A stretch of 64,000 nucleotides of DNA from the NCBI RefSeq assembly GCF_032854445.1, contig NC_088302.1, positions 56,834,237-56,898,236 on the forward strand. Reading direction: 5' to 3'. This DNA comes from Liolophura sinensis (lineage: Eukaryota; Mollusca; Polyplacophora; Chitonida; Chitonidae). The position numbers and the translations under genes were made by a program. The notes beneath the pieces were generated by a model. It was not told the DNA's origin. It worked only from the letters and a program-made list of their open reading frames with translations, and did not search any database. Positions 59,344 through 64,000 of the stretch are shown here, piece after piece (the stretch's first letter is position 1; the number at the start of each line of letters is the position of its first letter).

Positions 59344-59475
59344 TGTTTGAATTCGGGTCAAGTGGCCTGTTTGAATCCAGTTATTAGGCCTGTTTGTATA
59401 CGGTGAAGTCGCCTGTTTGAATCGGGTCAAGTGGCCTGTTTGAATCCTGTCAGGTGGTATTTTTGAATCCAGCTG
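59344..59475. repeat. Short tandem repeat with TGGCCTGTTTGAATC
   Basis: Four to five units of about 28-30 bp containing GGCCTGTTTGAATCNGGTCA, with variable linkers. Confidence 0.8.
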
Positions 59476-59479
59476 CAGC

Positions 59480-60585
59480 TGGATGACCCGGGTACAACAA
59501 ATGAAATATGAGAGCAAGCCGCAGGACAAGATAAGTCAATCAATCAAAATCACAGACCTGATTCAAGCAAAATAGTTTGAATTGGCCGTATAAATCACAG
59601 TGGATGAATCCCCAGTCTTTCACCTTTAAAGTCCCATGTTTAAATTCAGTTCTTGAGTGGTTTGCGCGAGGTCATGAGAGCTGCATTAGCTTAGAGTGAG
59701 GTCCATGGAAAAGATTGACATCCAATGAGACGTACTCAGCTATAATATGTAAACAACAATGCGACCAAGGCGTAAACAATAACAAGACGTAGGCAACCTT
59801 TACTTTTTTGTTAATTATTCTGTAAAAGCTCCATCTAGTTCCACAGTTCTTTCCCGATTATTTCCGCTCAAAACTGAGATGGGAGACATATTAGGCATTG
59901 TCCTGAACACGGAGAATATAACTGAAAATAGTGAGAATTGGTCACGTGACCGGGAAAGTGGAGCTACTTGTCAGTTTATGTGAATGATTACCGTATCCAG
60001 GCAGTTCTTGGTCATACATGAGGTATAGTTATGCGCATGCTCCTTAGAAACCTGTCTTGAGCCCATATTCGTGACAAGCATAGGCTAAATATCAGGAGGA
60101 AATATTGCATGTGACCAAGAAAAGTTTATTTCGTCGATTCGGAAGATGGGTTACGCAACTCGCTTTACAACAGCTCCCGGGGCAGTTTTGTCTAGCCCAT
60201 ATCTATGGTTACATACTGTTATGTAACGGTATAAGATCATCCACTGAGGTGACACATTAGGCAGATAAAAATCTCCATACATATGCATGACGGAGGATAA
60301 TCCCCATTACGGGAGAGCTACTAGATTGTCATTCATGACAGTAGAGATCTCAGCTTGGAGAGAAAACAAATCATTTAGATCGCAGACTTCATCAACGAAT
60401 GAATTCAATATCATAGCCATAAATCCCGAGCGTAGTTTATAAAAATGAGAAACACTTACGTTCGTACCTCATAGCGCGTTTGCACATTAATGTTATTCTG
60501 TTGTAGGCGCCATGGTACTGGCCTCGGTGGCTCTCCGGTCGTAAAGTAATCACATCTCCTACATCTGCTGTATGCTTATTTACTT
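59480..60585. other. No gene seen
   Basis: Mixed sequence without clear repeats or credible open frames. Confidence 0.45.
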
Positions 60586-60587
60586 AT

Positions 60588-60710
60588 CTGATTGTTGGTG
60601 AACACAATACTCACAACCATTGAGACAATGGTGCCAGGTTTTCTCAGTGGTGAAAACCGAATTGCCCAGGGTAATCCATCGACCTCTGGGAACCTCTACA
60701 CGTTTATAAA
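60588..60710 (-). mobile_element. Diverged SINE-like fragment (third type)
   Basis: It shares TGATTGTTG and GAAAACCGAATTGCCC with 27.28-27.40 kb in the same order and is read as the minus strand of a SINE tail. Boundaries are uncertain. Confidence 0.4.
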
Positions 60711-60895
60711 ACCGTGTGTATTTTGGACAGGAAGCAGAAACAGTATACTATTATCTTAGGTTGATATATAATATATCTTGATATGCGCCTATAAAATTCT
60801 ATATAGTAATGTTGAAGTCTAAGGTCCATATACGTATAAAGGGAACTGTAAGTCGTTAACCACAAATCCTTTTCCAGTACAACTTGTCATGAGAT

Positions 60896-61800
60896 AGTCA
60901 TGGATACCAGATAACCGTGGACACCAGATAGCCCTGGGTACCAGGTAGACCTGGACGCCAGATAGTCATGGATACGAGATAACCCTGGACATCAGAAAGC
61001 CCTGGATATCAGATAACACTGGATACCAGATAGCCCTGGATACCAGATAACCATGGACACCAGACAGCTTTGGCTACCAGATAACCCTTGATGCCAGATA
61101 GCCTTGGATAGCTAGCCCTGATTAACAGACATACCTGGATACAAGATTGCTCTGGATACCGGATAGATGTAGCTATGGATACCAGATATTCAGATTCCAG
61201 ATATCGGATAGCTCTGATATCTGATAGCCCTGGAGGTGGAATAAATGTGGATACTAAATAACCATAGATACCAGATGGGGGCCTCCGTGGCTCAGTCGGT
61301 TAAAACCACTAGCGCAGCGTAATGACCAAGAAGTCTCTCACCAATGCGGTCGCTGTGAGTTCAAGTCCAGCTCATGATGGCTTCCTCTCCGGCCGCCTGG
61401 CAGCAACCTGCGGATGGTTGTGGGTTTCCCCCGGGCCGTTTCCACCCACCATAATGCTGGCCGCCGTCATATAAGTGAAATATTCTTGAGTACGGCGTAA
61501 AACACCAATCAGATAAATAAATAAATAGATACCAGATAGTCCTAGATAGCAGACATCCGCGGATATCATAAAACCCTGAATATAAGATTGCACTGGATAC
61601 CAGATAGCCCTGGATGCCATATAGCTTTGGACACCACATAGATATGAGACAGTAGTGGATAGGACAGAGCCCTGTGTACGATCTGAACATAAGCTAAACC
61701 TGGATACTAGACAGCATTGGAAATCAGGTATAAATGGATACCATAAAGCAGTAGATATCAGATAGCCTGGAATACCATATAGTCCGAATTAAGATGACAT
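60896..61800. repeat. About 22-bp minisatellite (GATACCAGATAGCCCTG type), split by a SINE
   Basis: Degenerate units GGATACCAGATAGCCCTG and GGACACCAGATAACC run on both sides of the SINE at 61277-61537. The array was therefore there before the SINE inserted. Divergence is high, so it is older than the arrays in the MTMR2-like gene. Confidence 0.85.
61277..61537 (+). mobile_element. SINE family B, full length with target-site duplication
   Basis: Starts GGGGGCCTCCGTGGCTCAGT with a tRNA-type A box (TGGCTCAGTCGGTTA) and B box (GTGAGTTCAAGTCC). The same body and TAAA-type tail follow. ATAGATACCAGAT is found exactly before (61264-61276) and after (61525-61537) the element. This fits a 13-bp target-site duplication, though the host array itself repeats GATACCAGAT. 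Confidence 0.85.
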
Positions 61801-63099
61801 TTTCACGAGTTACATGTTATGTTAGCAACCACTCCAGATACCATAAAGGCATTGCTTTATAGGCCGTGGAAATCAAAAGAACTATGTCGATAACTTTGAA
61901 GAGAAACGTTACTGCAACTCCCCTGAAACCACGGGAACATCAAACGGTAGACTTCTTTACCTTCATTATACAGTTCTAACACAATATCCACAAAAATACC
62001 TGCTATGAGACTCCATTTTGCATCACTCGATTCAAACCTAATTCCAACATCAACCTCTTCCATTAGATGACAGGAAATATTTACACAAATTTCTGTTATG
62101 CTTGAGCAAAATATTTAAGTGGATAAAAATGGAGTTACACCAATAACATTGAAAGAAAATGGTTGTAATAAAAGCAATTTTCATGGTTTTCTGGGTTGTT
62201 TGATGGCCACAACTGCCTTTTTTGACCGAGACATGTGAGTATAATAATCTGAATAAGATGAGATAACCGACCTTTGGGTCATCTCTGTTCTTATGGCGGG
62301 AAAAGTTGCAAACTTCTTATGGAGGGAATTGTTTGAAAAAAAAAACTTCTGTAGATTTAGTCAGTAGCTCAAAATAGTTTGAAAGTGTGAACTGAAACTG
62401 CTGACTGTCTCCTTCGTTTTTTCCGGAGCAAAATGTCATTGCCTGGTTCTTTCTTTACCCTTACTTCATCAACTTTTTGAAAAAAAATCCAGGCATGGAA
62501 TCACGGTTCTCTATAACAGCTGTTTTTCATGGAACACTGTGAGATAAGGATGTTTAAAAAGTATTCATTTAATACCACTAGACGTTAGTTTGACGTCTCA
62601 TTTTCTTCAAAGAGCCATATTGTTTTCTCTGAATTTAAACTGATAAAAGCAGGAAACACAAGTTTTGTGACCGTCATTTGATCGAGGCACACTTTGTGGA
62701 CAGACTCCGTCACCCGGTTTTCGGCTAATTCGGCCTTCGTGTGAATCTACTTAGAGCAAATTGGGGATGTTTTTCCCATTTTATTGATCAAGTCGTACAA
62801 ATATTGTTAGTGGTAAACGCTTGTCAGAGCTCTTTACCGATGGAGGCAGAAAAGCACAAACGTCTTCCGCCTTTTATATGACAGGGTTATTGGGGGTCAG
62901 TGATCCCGGCTCAATCAGGCTCACTATCGATTTCAAATCCCTTCCCAGCGAAACAGTTTCGATTGCTTTAGGTATATTGTAGTTTTAATGGCTGCGTCAC
63001 GTACGTGTGTGACAAGCCTCACGGCTACTTGGCTGAAGAAAAACGCGAATTGTGATTATGTCTACCGCAAACTGGTGTCCTTTGACAGTTATCAGTGTG
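61801..63099. other. No convincing gene
   Basis: The minus-strand frame 62063-61857 starts MEEVDVGIRFESSDAKWSLI and contains two potential donors (GCAG before GTATTT, GAAG before GTAAAG). It could be an exon, but I recognise no family and no acceptor or partner exon. Confidence 0.3.
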
Positions 63100-63770
63100 C
63101 AGTCATTAGCCATGGGTAAGGAACTCAAAGCAGTGTAGATGGTCTTTGTGTTCATGCCTTAGACATGGGCAAAGAACAAAAACATGGTAGATTACAATTA
63201 GTGTGCAAAACTTAGTCACGGGAAAGGAACACAAGCGTACTAGTTTACACTTAGTGTGCACCCTTGAGCCGTGGGTAAGAAATACAAGCATGATAGAATT
63301 CATTTAGTGAACAGACCTTAGCCATTGGTAAAGAACACAAACACAATTAGTGTGCAGGCCTAAGGCATAGGTAAGGAACACAAACATGGTAGATTACAAT
63401 TAGTGTGCAGTCAGCCATGGGTAAGGGACACAAACATGGTAGACTGCAATCAGTGTGCAGGCTTTAGCCATTGACAAGGAACACAAACACAGTACATTAC
63501 AATTAGTGTGCAGACACAAACATGGTAGATTACAACTAGTGTACAGGCCTTAGCCATGGGTAAGGGACACAGATAATGGTAGATTAGAATTAGTGTGCAG
63601 GCCTAAGCTATTGGTAAGGAAGATAAACATGGTTGATCACAATTAGCGTGCAGACTTTAGCCATAAGTAGGAACACAAACATATTAGATTACAGTTAGTG
63701 TGTAGTTAGCGCAGTAGTTTACAATAAGTGTGCAGTCTTTAGCCAGTAAGAAATACAAACAGTAGATTTC
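63100..63770. repeat. About 54-bp degenerate minisatellite
   Basis: About 12 units carry AGCCATGGGTAAGGAACACA, AACATGGTAGATTACAATTA and GTGTGCAGGCCTT, with many internal deletions. Confidence 0.9.
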
Positions 63771-63799
63771 AATTAGTCTTATTTAGAACAAAAGTTTTT

Positions 63800-63902
63800 C
63801 TTACTACCACAATGTGGCCTCCACTGCAGTTATACTCTGCGTACAATAGTCTTTGTTACTACCGAACTGTGGCCTCCACCGCAGTTCTACTCTCCGTACA
63901 AT
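63800..63902. repeat. Two copies of an about 52-bp repeat
   Basis: TTACTACCACAATGTGGCCT and CACTGCAGTTATACTCTG, then a second copy with a few changes, ending CGTACAATAGT in both. Confidence 0.85.
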
Positions 63903-63903
63903 A

Positions 63904-64000
63904 GTGAGTGAGTGAGTGCTTGGGGTTTAACGTCGTACTTTACAATTTTTCAGTCATATGACCACGAAGGAATCTTCAGGGTGTATGTACGTGTAACGTG
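63904..64000 (-). mobile_element. SINE family A, inverted, cut by the window edge
   Basis: GTGAGTGAGTGCTTGGGGTT, then TAACGTCGTACTTTACAATT is the reverse complement of the family A tail near 4.27-4.31 kb. The match continues into the body (AAGGAATCTTCAGGGTG). The head lies beyond the window. Confidence 0.75.

Overview
The window is eukaryotic: genes are split by GT-AG introns, intergenic space is large, tRNA-headed SINEs are present, and there is no operon structure. The two SINE families (one tail close to 'taagtgaaatattcttgag' followed by a TAAA-rich end, the other ending in a 'gtgagtgagtgcttggggtt'-type tail on the opposite strand) resemble SINEs I associate with molluscs. A lophotrochozoan, probably a mollusc, is my inference; the species cannot be named from this window.

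Left part (1-6.2 kb). The minus strand carries the first four coding exons of a NUDT6-like Nudix hydrolase, whose 3' exons lie beyond the left edge. Its probable start codon (5029) faces that of the next gene across about 1.2 kb. That intergenic strip holds a small inverted-repeat element (MITE-like) and a 7 x 47-bp tandem array.

Centre-left (6.2-24.7 kb). One complete gene on the plus strand encodes an active phosphoinositide 3-phosphatase of the MTM1/MTMR1/MTMR2 group, closest by eye to MTMR2. I resolve 17 coding exons. All phases join and give a 646-codon reading frame with a Ser-rich N-terminus, PH-GRAM domain, phosphatase domain with HCSDGWDR, C-terminal coiled coil and a hydrophobic C-terminus. 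The striking feature is that four of its exon edges have been tandemly amplified together with their splice site: 63-bp units after exon 6, 96-bp units before exon 8, 80-bp units before exon 10 and about 100-bp units after exon 12. Introns 4 and 7 carry further large minisatellites.

Right part (24.7-64 kb). I see no convincing conserved gene here. It holds the MTMR2 3' flank, SINEs (two in tandem near 26.5 kb), several minisatellites, and a decayed minus-strand LTR retrotransposon (31.2-33.6 kb or more). That element has a gag zinc knuckle, a primer-binding site matching tRNA-Leu, two LTR copies and a tail from a MULE-type transposase. There is a long apparently non-coding stretch at 34-46 kb, an 11.7-kb satellite of about 58-bp units with nested multi-kilobase duplications (46.3-58.0 kb), and more short arrays up to the end. 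By rough addition, about a third of the window is tandem repeat.

The two genes are independent in function. NUDT6-like is probably a mitochondrial or cytosolic Nudix hydrolase; MTMR2-like removes the 3-phosphate of PI3P and PI(3,5)P2 on endosomes. Their head-to-head layout suggests a shared promoter region.
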